From Anaerofilum hominis (GTDB lineage: Bacteria; Bacillota; Clostridia; Oscillospirales; Ruminococcaceae), in contig NZ_JACONZ010000001.1 in NCBI RefSeq assembly GCF_014287275.1, forward strand, positions 496,001 to 560,000: a stretch of 64,000 bases of DNA. Reading direction: 5' to 3'. Of the stretch, positions 50,522 through 58,465 are shown piece by piece (the first letter of the stretch is position 1; each line of letters begins with the position of its first letter). A program made the translations under genes and the position numbers. The notes below the pieces were generated by a model. The model saw only the letters and a list, made by a program, of their open reading frames with translations, did not search any database and was not told the origin of the DNA.

Positions 50522-51685
50522 ATGACAGCAAAAGAAATGTCCGAAAAGGTGGAACAGTACGTCGTAGACATGCGCCGCGAGTTCCATATGCACCCGGAGC
50601 TGAGCCTCAAGGAGGACCGCACCCGCGCCCGCATTGCGGAAGAGCTGGAAAAAATGGGCATCCCCTGCGAGATCGTGGAGGGGCACAACGTGGTCGGCCT
50701 CATCGACAGCGGCAAGCCCGGCAGATCCATCGCCATCCGCGCCGATTTCGACGCCCTGCCCCTGGTGGAAGAGGTGGACGTGCCCTATAAGTCCCAGATC
50801 CCCGGCTGCATGCACGCCTGCGGCCACGACGCCCATGCGGCCTGCCTGCTGGGCATCGGCAAAGCGCTGCTGGAGATGACCGACAGCTTTTCCGGCAAGG
50901 TGTATCTCTGCTTCCAGGCCGCGGAGGAAGCGGGCCGCTGCGCCGACGAGATCGTCGCTTACCTGAAAGCCAAAGGCGGCGTGGACAGCGCCATCGGCAT
51001 GCATGTGGCAGGCGCCCTTGATCCGGGCTATGTGGAACTGCGCGAGGGCGCCCGGCTGTCCGGCGCCGAGATCTTCTACATCGACATCAAGGGCGTGGGC
51101 GGCCACGGTTCCCGCCCCGATCTCACCGTAGACCCCATCAAGGCCGCCGTGGACGTCTACCAGCGGCTGATCACCATCCCCACCAACCACCACAGCATGT
51201 TCGACACCTGCGTGGTCAGCCCCTGCTGCCTGAAAGCCGGCGAGCGCTTCAACATCATCCCCGAGACCGCGCATATCGAGGGCACCATCCGTTATTATAA
51301 GATGGGCGACGGCGAGGTCGTGCTGGAGAAGATCCGTCAGGCCGCGCAGTCCATCTGCGCCTCCCACGGCTGCACCGTGTCGGTGACCAACGCTTCCGGC
51401 GCCAAATTCCCGCTGATCAACGACGCGGCCTCCATCGCCATGGCGCGGGAGATCGCCCTTGAAGTGGGCCTGAAGCTGGAAGACGACCTGGACCCCAGCG
51501 CCGGCTCGGACAACTTCGCAGAATTCCTCGAGGCGTTCCCCGGGTTTTACATGAACCTGGGCACCCATTCCAGCCGCCCCGGCACCTCCGGCAACCACCA
51601 CAACCCCACCTTTGACGTGGAAGAGGCCGCGCTGAAAAAGGATGTGGAGTTCTTCCTCACCTACACCCAGCGGTTCCTCGCCTGA
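50522..51685 (+). CDS. M20-family amidohydrolase/aminoacylase
   Basis: 387 residues. The metal site has MHACGHDAHAACLLG (Cys and His ligands), FQAAEEAGRCADEI (catalytic and ligand Glu), an insertion domain KGVGGHGSRPDLTVDPI with the His of the dimer loop, and a C-terminal NLGTHSSRPGTSGNHHNPTFDV. It fits the HipO/IAA-amino-acid hydrolase group, which deacylates N-acyl amino acids; the true substrate is unknown. ATG 50522 follows AAGGAG with 8-base spacing; an in-frame GTG at 50513 overlaps the ribosome binding site. Transcribed from a consensus promoter and ended by a terminator. Confidence 0.93.
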   Translation: MTAKEMSEKVEQYVVDMRREFHMHPELSLKEDRTRARIAEELEKMGIPCEIVEGHNVVGLIDSGKPGRSIAIRADFDALPLVEEVDVPYKSQIPGCMHACGHDAHAACLLGIGKALLEMTDSFSGKVYLCFQAAEEAGRCADEIVAYLKAKGGVDSAIGMHVAGALDPGYVELREGARLSGAEIFYIDIKGVGGHGSRPDLTVDPIKAAVDVYQRLITIPTNHHSMFDTCVVSPCCLKAGERFNIIPETAHIEGTIRYYKMGDGEVVLEKIRQAAQSICASHGCTVSVTNASGAKFPLINDAASIAMAREIALEVGLKLEDDLDPSAGSDNFAEFLEAFPGFYMNLGTHSSRPGTSGNHHNPTFDVEEAALKKDVEFFLTYTQRFLA

Positions 51686-51703
51686 CCTTATCTCACGATC
51701 CCC

Positions 51704-51738
51704 AAAAGGGCTCCCGGCCGCACGGGAGCCCTTTTTTT
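51704..51738 (+). terminator. Terminator of the M20 gene
   Basis: AAAAGGGCTCCCG and CGGGAGCCCTTTT with loop GCCGCA-like, then a run of T. Confidence 0.88.
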
Positions 51739-52088
51739 ATCCGGCCGTCCGCCAGCCCGTCTGTTCCCCCCCGCGGCGCTTTTCTTCTCCAGCCCTCTTC
51801 CCGCCCTTTTTCGGGATGTGGACCAGTGTTTTGGGAGCCCGCCTGGAAAGCGTTCTCCGCGGCCTGCAGGCCGCAGCGGCTTTCCCGTCCCGCGCCTCTC
51901 CACAACCGTTCTATCTCCAAAAGGAGAAGTGCACAAGCCGCCGCTGCGGGGCGCATTTATCTTATCCGCGGCTTTTCCGCGGCTTTTCTCTCCGCCCCGT
52001 TCTGCCGCCCAGTTTTGGCCGCAGAGGCAAAGCGCCGCAAAGAGAAACGGGAGATCTGAGAAATTACGTCGCCTTTCTCCCCCGCCCG
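51739..52088. other. Gene-free stretch
   Basis: 350 bases without a supportable gene. A short direct repeat of CCGCGGCTTTT (two copies near 51967-51988) is the only visible pattern. Confidence 0.4.
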
Positions 52089-52117
52089 TTGTATTGACCG
52101 GCGCTTTATGGTATACT
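52089..52117 (+). promoter_or_regulatory. Promoter of the 107-residue conserved protein
   Basis: TTGTAT (52089-52094), 17-nt spacer, TATACT (52112-52117). Confidence 0.55.
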
Positions 52118-52165
52118 ACTTAGGAAACTTATTCTATTTTTTATCTTTTACGGAGGGATTCAAGC

Positions 52166-52489
52166 ATGGCATATACTGCGCCTTTGACATATAAGGGACG
52201 TCCCCTGGTTCGCTGCAAAAACGAGATCTATTACGGCAGCCTGGAAGAACCCTTTGTGGTTTTTCTGCAGATCCTGACCACCAAAAAGGAGGGGGAAGAA
52301 GAGGTGGCCGACCGGGTCCATCTGACCCTGCTCTCCACCGACACCACGCTTTCGCCCAAAAACCGCATCATCAAGCAGACCGACAAAAACGGGCTGTACA
52401 ATGCGCTGGACTTTGCCACCATCCTGCTGGAGCGTCAGCTGGCGGACGCAAAGAGAAACGCGCCCAAAAAGGACGCGGCAAAAAAATAA
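52166..52489 (+). CDS. Small conserved clostridial protein of unknown function
   Basis: 107 residues, no membrane segment or signal. It begins MAYTAPLTYKGRPLVRCKN and then YYGSLEEPFVVFLQILTTKK, VADRVHLTLLSTD and LYNALDFATILLERQLADA, ending in a Lys-rich tail (RNAPKKDAAKK). I have seen similar short proteins as conserved hypotheticals in clostridia but do not know a function. It looks like a compact alpha/beta fold. GGAGGG lies about 10 bases before ATG. Its own promoter and a strong bidirectional terminator make it a single-gene unit. Confidence 0.75.
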   Translation: MAYTAPLTYKGRPLVRCKNEIYYGSLEEPFVVFLQILTTKKEGEEEVADRVHLTLLSTDTTLSPKNRIIKQTDKNGLYNALDFATILLERQLADAKRNAPKKDAAKK

Positions 52490-52504
52490 TTTCCCGGGAC
52501 CAAC

Positions 52505-52540
52505 AAAGGGGAGGCGCACTGCGCCTCCCCTTTTTGTTCT
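52505..52540. terminator. Bidirectional terminator
   Basis: AAAGGGGAGGCGC, ACT, GCGCCTCCCCTTT, T-tract on the plus side and TTTGTTG on the minus side. Confidence 0.85.
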
Positions 52541-52543
52541 CTC

Positions 52544-53422
52544 TCAGACTGCCTGCCACAGCAGGCGGCCGTCCTCAAACCGGGCCTGTATTTTTCCCGT
52601 GTCGTGCAGCCACGCCAGATAACTTTTCACCGTGCTGCCCACCAGCGCGTACTGGGCAAAATCCATCTTCAGATCATAACTTTGGAACACCTGCCGCAGC
52701 ACCTCTTCAAAGGTCTGCGGCGCGCGGCAAAGCGCCGTGATGCGCGCGGCCACCTCGCAGACCTTTTCCCGGTTGGCGCGCACCACGGGCCCAATGTCCG
52801 CCGCAGCCGGCGCGTGGGCGGGCACGAACATCCGTGCCTGCATCTTCTCCACCCTGTCCAGCGTTTCCAGATACGCCGCCACGTCATAGATAAACGAGAC
52901 ATGATACTTTTCCAGAATATTTTCCCCGGAAAGGCAATCCGCCAAAAAGCAGACCCCGTCGTCGGTGGCAAAGCCCACCATCCCGAAAAAGTGTCCCGGC
53001 AGCGAAAAGCTGCTCATTCCCGGCGGCAGCGTTTCCGGCGTCAGCGGCTGCGGGCTGCTGGGCTGCGCCATCAGAAATTTGCTCCTCAGCTCTTTGGGCG
53101 GATATCCCCCAAACAGAAAAGAGGGTTCCAGCACAGGGTCGCGGGTAAAGGCGTTTTCGATCTCCGCGCCGTAAACGGCGCAGCCGGTGCGGTCGGCCAG
53201 CAGCCGGTTCCCGCCGATGTGGTCGGCGTTGGAATGGGTGTTGTAGATCGCTTTCAGCCGCCAGCCCTGGGCGTCAAAAATTTTGAGCACTTTTTTGCCC
53301 GCTTCCCTGTCGTTTCCGCTGTCGATCAGCACCGCCTCGTCGGGCGCGACGCGATAGACCCCCATTTTTGCAGGGCAGTCAATATAAAAGGAGTTTTCCC
53401 CCACCTGGTACAGTTCGTACAT
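52544..53422 (-). CDS. MBL-fold metallohydrolase, altered metal motif
   Basis: 292 residues. The MBL metal motif is YNTHSNADHIGGNRLL: the usual HxHxDH reads H-S-N-A-D-H, so the second His is Asn. Later ligand positions are GHFFGMVGFA, FLADCLSGE and VPAHAPA. The C-terminal third is an extra helical region. Some MBL hydrolases keep activity with an Asn in this block. GGAGG precedes ATG 53422. Substrate unknown. Confidence 0.85.
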   Translation of the reverse strand: MYELYQVGENSFYIDCPAKMGVYRVAPDEAVLIDSGNDREAGKKVLKIFDAQGWRLKAIYNTHSNADHIGGNRLLADRTGCAVYGAEIENAFTRDPVLEPSFLFGGYPPKELRSKFLMAQPSSPQPLTPETLPPGMSSFSLPGHFFGMVGFATDDGVCFLADCLSGENILEKYHVSFIYDVAAYLETLDRVEKMQARMFVPAHAPAAADIGPVVRANREKVCEVAARITALCRAPQTFEEVLRQVFQSYDLKMDFAQYALVGSTVKSYLAWLHDTGKIQARFEDGRLLWQAV

Positions 53423-53527
53423 CCGCTTTGCCTCCCCTTTTTTCTGTCCCGGACGGCTGCGCCCGCCTTTGTCGGGCCTTTGCCTGCCGTCTCCCGTTTT
53501 TGCCGAAGATACCGCCGGCCCGGGCGC

Positions 53528-54511
53528 TCAGATGATCTGCGAATCGGCTTTACCGGTTTCGGTGAACTGTTTGAGCGCTTCAAGCGCGATGCGCACCTCG
53601 TCGCTGACCGCCTGATCTGTGTAAAACGCGTAGTGCCCTGTCAGCAGCACATTGGGCATCGCCTCCAGGATCGCCCGTTCGCGGCAGACGATGCGCCCGC
53701 TGCGGTGGTCGGCAAAGGTATAGGCCTGCTCCCCCTCCAGCACGTCCAGCGCTGCGCCGCCCAGCTTGCCGCTCTCCAGCGCGTCGATGAGGGCCGCCGT
53801 GTCCACCAGTTCCCCCCGCGCCGTATTCACCAGCATTGCGCCGTCTTTCATCCCGGCGATGCTCCCGGCGTTGATCATATGGCGGCTGGACGCCTGCAGC
53901 GGCGCGTGCAGGGTGATGATATCCGCGCGGGCGAACAGCTCCTCCAGCCCAACATATTCCACCCGGTCCCGCAGGGCGTCGTCCGGGCGGAGGTCATAGG
54001 CGATGCAGCGCGGGCCGAACCCGGCCAGGTCGCCCAGGACGGTGCGCCCGATGCGGCCGGTGCCCACCACCCCCACGGTCAGGTTGTGCAGCTCCCTGCC
54101 CTGAAACCCGTCAAAGCCGTAATCCTGCGCCAGCGCACGGCGCTGGATGGTCTTTAGCTTGCGGGTCAGCATCAGCATCAGCATCACGGTATAGTCGGCC
54201 ACGCTGTGCGGGCTGTAGGGCGCGTTGGCAAATTTGAGCCCCAGCTCCCGGCAGGCCTCCACGTCCAGATTGTCAAATCCGATGCTGCGGGTGGCGATGT
54301 ACCGGACCCCCAGTTGTGCCAGCCGTTTCAGGTTTTCGCGATCCAGCTGGCTCATGGCATTTACCGCGATGGCCTCGATCCCCTCCGCCTGTGCAGCGGT
54401 CTCCCGGCAAAGGTTTTGCCGCAGGTAAACCGGCTCAATGCCCAGGCGGGCGGTAAACTCCTCAAAAGCCGCCTCTTCGTCGGCCCTGTAGCCATAGATC
54501 AATGCTCTCAT
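53528..54511 (-). CDS. D-isomer-specific 2-hydroxyacid dehydrogenase (D-lactate type)
   Basis: 327 residues. Substrate-binding and Rossmann domains alternate; TVGVVGTGRIGRTVLGDLAGFGPRCIAYD is the NAD site. Catalytic residues are present: Arg in NTARGELVDTAAL, Glu in LEGEQAYTF and His in LTGHYAFYT. ATRSIGFDNLD near the N-terminus is typical of D-lactate dehydrogenase/VanH-like enzymes. AGGAG precedes ATG 54511; promoter at 54666-54694. Most likely reduces pyruvate or another 2-oxoacid during fermentation. Confidence 0.92.
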   Translation of the reverse strand: MRALIYGYRADEEAAFEEFTARLGIEPVYLRQNLCRETAAQAEGIEAIAVNAMSQLDRENLKRLAQLGVRYIATRSIGFDNLDVEACRELGLKFANAPYSPHSVADYTVMLMLMLTRKLKTIQRRALAQDYGFDGFQGRELHNLTVGVVGTGRIGRTVLGDLAGFGPRCIAYDLRPDDALRDRVEYVGLEELFARADIITLHAPLQASSRHMINAGSIAGMKDGAMLVNTARGELVDTAALIDALESGKLGGAALDVLEGEQAYTFADHRSGRIVCRERAILEAMPNVLLTGHYAFYTDQAVSDEVRIALEALKQFTETGKADSQII

Positions 54512-54665
54512 CTCGTCTGCTCCTTCTGTCGTGAATTTTCCCCGCGCAGCGGCGCAGGGGCAGGATAAAACATTTCAGTCCCGCCGCACGCCTTTGCCGC
54601 CCGCTGCGCAGGCTGCAAAAAAAGCGGCGGGCGCCACGGCCCGCCACCTCATTGTGGATGCTCCC

Positions 54666-54694
54666 ATTATAGCGCAGCCGCGCCGCGATTTCAA
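54666..54694 (-). promoter_or_regulatory. Promoter of the 2-hydroxyacid dehydrogenase gene
   Basis: On the minus strand: TTGAAA (54694-54689), 17-nt spacer, TATAAT (54671-54666). Confidence 0.6.
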
Positions 54695-54703
54695 TTTTTT
54701 CAG

Positions 54704-54821
54704 AGACGTTTTTTAGTTCGGCAATAAAAAACGTCTTATCCTGAAAGACTTGCCCATCGTCCCTGCGGGACAACCTGTGCAATAGCCCTAAGATAGCCTT
54801 GCAATCATCTTTTATTGCCGA
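54704..54821. repeat. Nested inverted repeats upstream of the dehydrogenase promoter
   Basis: AGACGTTTTTTA (54704-54715) pairs with TAAAAAACGTCT (54725-54736). TCGGCAATAAAA (54718-54729) pairs with TTTTATTGCCGA (54810-54821). The left arm of the second pair overlaps the first hairpin, so the two foldings exclude each other. Confidence 0.65.
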
Positions 54822-54975
54822 TATCGCTGTTCCTACAGTCACAATGCGGCACCATTTTCAGGATAAAAGGCGAAAAGCAGCTTGGCGTATTCTGGTATCC
54901 CTGCAAAACGGGAATGGGAAAAAGCAAAAAACCTCGCCGGATTTACGTCGTTCATCGTGAATTGCGGCGTATTTG

Positions 54976-55965
54976 CTATTTATTCTTCAATTTCTCCTCT
55001 ATTTGTTCTTTGATAAAATCAATGCGGTCAAATACAGTCGGTTTAAAATAGCCGGAAACCGCTGCTACCAATCTATTTTTCGGATTGATATAAATAACAT
55101 TTCCACTATTTCCGATGGCCGCATAGCTTTTCTCCTTTTCATCAATTATCCACCACAAATACCCGTACTTCATATCGCGAAATTTTTCGCCGCAGCACAG
55201 CCTGGCGCTTGTGCTTTCTTCCAGCCATTTTTCAGAAACGATGCGCTTGTTATGAAAAACGCCCTTTTTCAGACACAGCAGCCCTATCTTTGACATCTCT
55301 TCAGCGGACAAACAAAGGCCGTATCCGGCGGCCCCAACACCTTTGCCGTCAGAGAACCAAATATTGCCTTTGGGGGCCTTTCCCACTGTAAAAGCCTTGT
55401 GCGCCTCGGCATCGGGGGCGACGTACATCTTTCTCGGTGCAATCGTCAGCGGCTCAAACAGATATTTATTTGCAAAATCCACCGTCGTCATTTTGCTTTC
55501 TCTTGCGATGATACCTGTGAGGATATGGATGCCCAGGGTAGAGTATTGAAATTCCCCCGTCATGCCGCGCCTGCCGCCCAAAAAATCCAAAGCCGCAATG
55601 CTCCAATCTTCCTGTACGCATATTTTTGACCAGGGTTCTGATTTATACTTATAGGGCGCGGTCATGGTGAGAAGATTTTTCAATGTGACTTTTTGAATCG
55701 TCTTTTCTCCACGTTTGATCTTGTAATCCGGAAAATAGTCCAGTACATAATCGTCGATACTGCCGATCAGACCTTGTTCGACGGCGATGCCGGTCAATAA
55801 AGAAACAACGCTTTTTGTAACGGACATCGTGTGCACCGTGTCGTCCTCTTGGTAGCCGTTCCAGCTATCGTTTATCATTGTCCTGTCGTGGTGAACGACC
55901 GTCACCTGACAGATATTCGGCTGGTTCTCTGCGACATAACGGTGAAATTCTGACAAATTTATCAT
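54976..55965 (-). CDS. Serine hydrolase of the beta-lactamase/DD-peptidase fold (class C-like)
   Basis: 329 residues. SxxK motif SVTK (about residues 62-65, in MSVTKSVVSLLTG), tyrosine motif FQYSTLGIHILTG (Y-S-T in place of Y-x-N) and a G-rich third region IGNSGNVIYIN. No signal peptide, so cytoplasmic or unconventional. Members include beta-lactamase class C-like esterases and peptidases; substrate unknown. ATG 55965 follows AAAGGAG. It lies in an AT-rich stretch with the methyltransferase gene upstream in the same direction, which suggests acquired DNA. Confidence 0.88.
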   Translation of the reverse strand: MINLSEFHRYVAENQPNICQVTVVHHDRTMINDSWNGYQEDDTVHTMSVTKSVVSLLTGIAVEQGLIGSIDDYVLDYFPDYKIKRGEKTIQKVTLKNLLTMTAPYKYKSEPWSKICVQEDWSIAALDFLGGRRGMTGEFQYSTLGIHILTGIIARESKMTTVDFANKYLFEPLTIAPRKMYVAPDAEAHKAFTVGKAPKGNIWFSDGKGVGAAGYGLCLSAEEMSKIGLLCLKKGVFHNKRIVSEKWLEESTSARLCCGEKFRDMKYGYLWWIIDEKEKSYAAIGNSGNVIYINPKNRLVAAVSGYFKPTVFDRIDFIKEQIEEKLKNK

Positions 55966-56102
55966 TGCTGCTCCTTTTATGCGATATCCATATTTATAGC
56001 GAACCATGGCGCTATAATCATCAGGAGGGAAAGCGCAGTCTGCCGGCTCTGCAGCTTTCTGTTCCGCGTCCTCTGCTCTCAGTCTCCGTGACGGGTTCGA
56101 AT

Positions 56103-56885
56103 TTATTTTTTTAATTCGGCAATAGCTCCATAATGCAAAACGGTAAATTCGGCGGGAGCGATTTTACGAAGCAGCTTCTTATGCTCCTGTTCCCACGCCG
56201 CAACTTCCGCGCCGGTAAGCGAGGCCCCGATCCCGCGGCAGGCTTTCATTCTCCCATTCCAGCTTTCGCGGGTAAAAGGAACGCGCAGCGGATATTCTTC
56301 ATGATAAACCAATTCGAATTTTTCAAGATAGCGATCCGGGATCAATATGGGCCGGATCATTTCTCCCGCGCCGCTCCACTGCGGACTATATTTCAGCACA
56401 AGTTCTTCACTGGCGCCGGCAATTTTATCTTCATAAGGCAGCCAGGCCATATACAATACAAGGATGCGCCCGCTGGGTCTAAGCATGCGATAAAATTTTG
56501 AAACGGTTTCTTTGTGATCGAAGTACCAAAAACATTGACAGGCCGTAATCACATCAAAAGACTCGTCCGGAAAATCCATATTTTCCGCCGATACCGCGCA
56601 GTAATCGATCTCCATCCCCTGTGAAAGGATTTTTGCCTCTTCAATTTGATTTTCCGATATGTCCGTACCGGTCCATTTTGCTCCATAGCGATACATATTT
56701 CTGGGCAGAACGCCCGTCCCTGTGCCGATATCCAGCACCCTCTGACCATTTATGCATAATCCGCGGCCGATGATCTTATCATAGAATTCCTGCGGATAAA
56801 TATCCCGGTATTTTGCGTAATCGGACGAAGTTTTTCCCCAGTCAAAGGCTTTTCCGCCGTCAATATTTTTATCTGTTATATCCAT
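56103..56885 (-). CDS. SAM-dependent methyltransferase (class I)
   Basis: 260 residues. SAM site VLDIGTGTGVLPRNMYRYG near residue 50, then GTDISENQIEEAK, FDVITACQCFWYFD and LRPSGRILVLYM, the motif order of methyltransferase family 11/25. The acceptor is unknown; sequence style resembles small-molecule methyltransferases of drug-modification or quinone/arsenic type. ATG 56885 is 9 bases after GGAGGT; a GTG 9 bases before it is adjacent to the ribosome binding site. AT-richer than neighbours. Confidence 0.9.
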   Translation of the reverse strand: MDITDKNIDGGKAFDWGKTSSDYAKYRDIYPQEFYDKIIGRGLCINGQRVLDIGTGTGVLPRNMYRYGAKWTGTDISENQIEEAKILSQGMEIDYCAVSAENMDFPDESFDVITACQCFWYFDHKETVSKFYRMLRPSGRILVLYMAWLPYEDKIAGASEELVLKYSPQWSGAGEMIRPILIPDRYLEKFELVYHEEYPLRVPFTRESWNGRMKACRGIGASLTGAEVAAWEQEHKKLLRKIAPAEFTVLHYGAIAELKK

Positions 56886-57064
56886 GGTCGTCACACCTCC
56901 AAATTCCGGGTCATCTTACGGATGGTAAAGAAACAGATCCATAAAAAGCAAGTATTGCTCCGCCTTTTCAGCGGTCCGCACCTTTGGATGACCCCAAAAC
57001 AAATACTATTTTTATTTTAACCGGCCCCGCCCTCGCCGCTTACGCGGCAACCGGGCGGACGGCC

Positions 57065-57094
57065 GAAAAAATAGCCGCGCAGCGGCTATTTTTT
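57065..57094. terminator. Hairpin AAAAAATAGCCGC/GCGGCTATTTTTT
   Basis: A 13-bp stem with a 3-base loop (GCA), T-tract built in on both sides, past the end of the CD1247-type gene. Confidence 0.7.
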
Positions 57095-57123
57095 ACAAAG
57101 CACGCCCCCTCTCCCCCCATAGG

Positions 57124-57155
57124 AAAAGGGGCGCGGAAAGCCCCGCGCCCCTTTC
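57124..57155 (-). terminator. Terminator of the CD1247-type gene
   Basis: AAAGGGGCGCGG (minus) with CCGCGCCCCTTT, then TCC on the minus strand. Confidence 0.7.
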
Positions 57156-57177
57156 ACTGCCTTTCGGCAGATCCTGT

Positions 57178-57609
57178 TCACTTTTCTTCCTTGTCGTCCC
57201 CACAGCCGGCGCAGCCCTCGCAGGCGTCGCCCTCGCCGTCAAAGTCGATCTCGAATTTCTCGCCGCACGCCGGGCAGGACAGATCGTCCGAGAGCAGGGT
57301 GTCCTCGTCCACGCAGACGGTCTCGCCGCAGGACGGGCAGGTGATCTCATACATATCCTCGTCGTCCAGGTCCTCGTCGTCCTCATCGTCCTCAAAGACC
57401 GCGTCCTCGATCTCGGTCAGGTCCTCGTCGATGGCATCCAGCTCATCATAGACCTGATCCACGTCCTCGTCCAGATCGGTCACGGTGAGGGCCAGATCCT
57501 CCACCAGATCGACCAGCGCCTTGATGACCTTGACCTCCTTTTTGTCGGAGTCCAGGTCGAGCCCTTCCATCAGGCCCTTGATATAAGCGGATTTTTCAGT
57601 CAGGTTCAT
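57178..57609 (-). CDS. CD1247-type acidic zinc-ribbon protein
   Basis: 143 residues. N-terminal helical domain MNLTEKSAYIKGLMEGLDLDSDKKEVKVIKALVDLVEDLA, a very acidic middle (DEDDEDLDDED), then a zinc ribbon ITCPSCGETVCVDEDTL...LSCPACGEKFEIDF and a Cys-rich tail CEGCAGCG. It matches the clostridial CD1247 N-terminal-domain family; no function known. GGAGGG precedes ATG 57609. Between it and the efp stop lies a 12-bp hairpin (57633-57657) lacking a T-tract on this strand, so it may share the efp transcript. Confidence 0.85.
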   Translation of the reverse strand: MNLTEKSAYIKGLMEGLDLDSDKKEVKVIKALVDLVEDLALTVTDLDEDVDQVYDELDAIDEDLTEIEDAVFEDDEDDEDLDDEDMYEITCPSCGETVCVDEDTLLSDDLSCPACGEKFEIDFDGEGDACEGCAGCGDDKEEK

Positions 57610-57710
57610 GGGGTAGCCCTCCTTTTGGCTAAGACAGGGGCGCTCAGCGCCCCTGTCGTTTTTATGCTCACGCCCTATCGGGCGATAAAGCCGTGATGGG
57701 AAGCGGCGCC

Positions 57711-58268
57711 TTACGCGCGCTCCATGTACTCGCCGGTGCGGGTATCGATGCGGATCATCTCGCCCTCGTTGATGAACAGCGGCACTCTGACCTCTGCGCC
57801 GGTCTCCACGATGGCGGGCTTCAGGGTGTTGGTGGCCGTGTTGCCCTTGACGCCCGGCTCGGTCTTTGTGACCTCGAGCACGACGAAGTTGGGGGCCTCA
57901 ACGCCAAAGACCTTGCCCTTGTAAGACAGCACCTTGACCATCTCGTTCTCTTTGACAAACTTAAAGGCGTCGCCCAGCTCGCTCTCGTTAAGCGGGGTCT
58001 GCTCATAGGTCTCAGTGTCCATGAAATAGTACAGGCCGCTGTCCTCATACAGGTACTGCATCTCGCGCCGCTCGATGTACGCGGTGGGGAACTTCGCGGT
58101 GGGGTTATAGGTTTTTTCCAGCACAGCGCCGGTGATGACATTTTTGGTCTTGGTGCGCACGAAAGCGGCGCCTTTGCCCGGTTTTACGTGCTGGAACTCG
58201 ACGACCTGCAGCACGTTGCCGTCCTCTTCAAAAGTCACGCCATTGCGAAAATCACCAGCAGAAATCAT
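57711..58268 (-). CDS. efp: Translation elongation factor P
   Basis: 185 residues, three OB-like domains as in EF-P. EF-P relieves ribosomes stalled at polyproline. [44 protein letters not shown] contains the domain I loop PGKGAA, with the Lys at the tip that would carry a modification. The C-terminus reads [18 protein letters not shown]. No EF-P-modifying enzyme is visible here. ATG 58268 follows GGAGG with 7-base spacing. Confidence 0.97.
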   Translation of the reverse strand: MISAGDFRNGVTFEEDGNVLQVVEFQHVKPGKGAAFVRTKTKNVITGAVLEKTYNPTAKFPTAYIERREMQYLYEDSGLYYFMDTETYEQTPLNESELGDAFKFVKENEMVKVLSYKGKVFGVEAPNFVVLEVTKTEPGVKGNTATNTLKPAIVETGAEVRVPLFINEGEMIRIDTRTGEYMERA

Positions 58269-58465
58269 AAAAACATCCTCCAAAATATTCAGACTGCCCG
58301 CGCGGGCCAAACGCCTGCGCAAGGCTGTACATTTACCTTATCAATTTTATCCTAAAACAGTCTGCAATGCAAGGGGCGCAGCGCCGAAAAAGGCTATTTT
58401 TCCGTCATTTTCCCTCTGTCTGCAGGCGCCGGGGCGGGGTGTCTTTTGCCGGGCTTCCCCTGCCC

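Noticed and set aside
54462..54842. 126-codon minus frame overlapping the dehydrogenase promoter, with a protein-like first 50 residues
   Set aside because: It runs through the dehydrogenase promoter and start, has no ribosome binding site and no known motif; kept only as a possible decayed gene fragment.
57633..57657. Hairpin between efp and the CD1247-type gene considered as a terminator
   Set aside because: No T-tract on the minus strand where the genes are; the T-run is on the plus side, where there is no gene.
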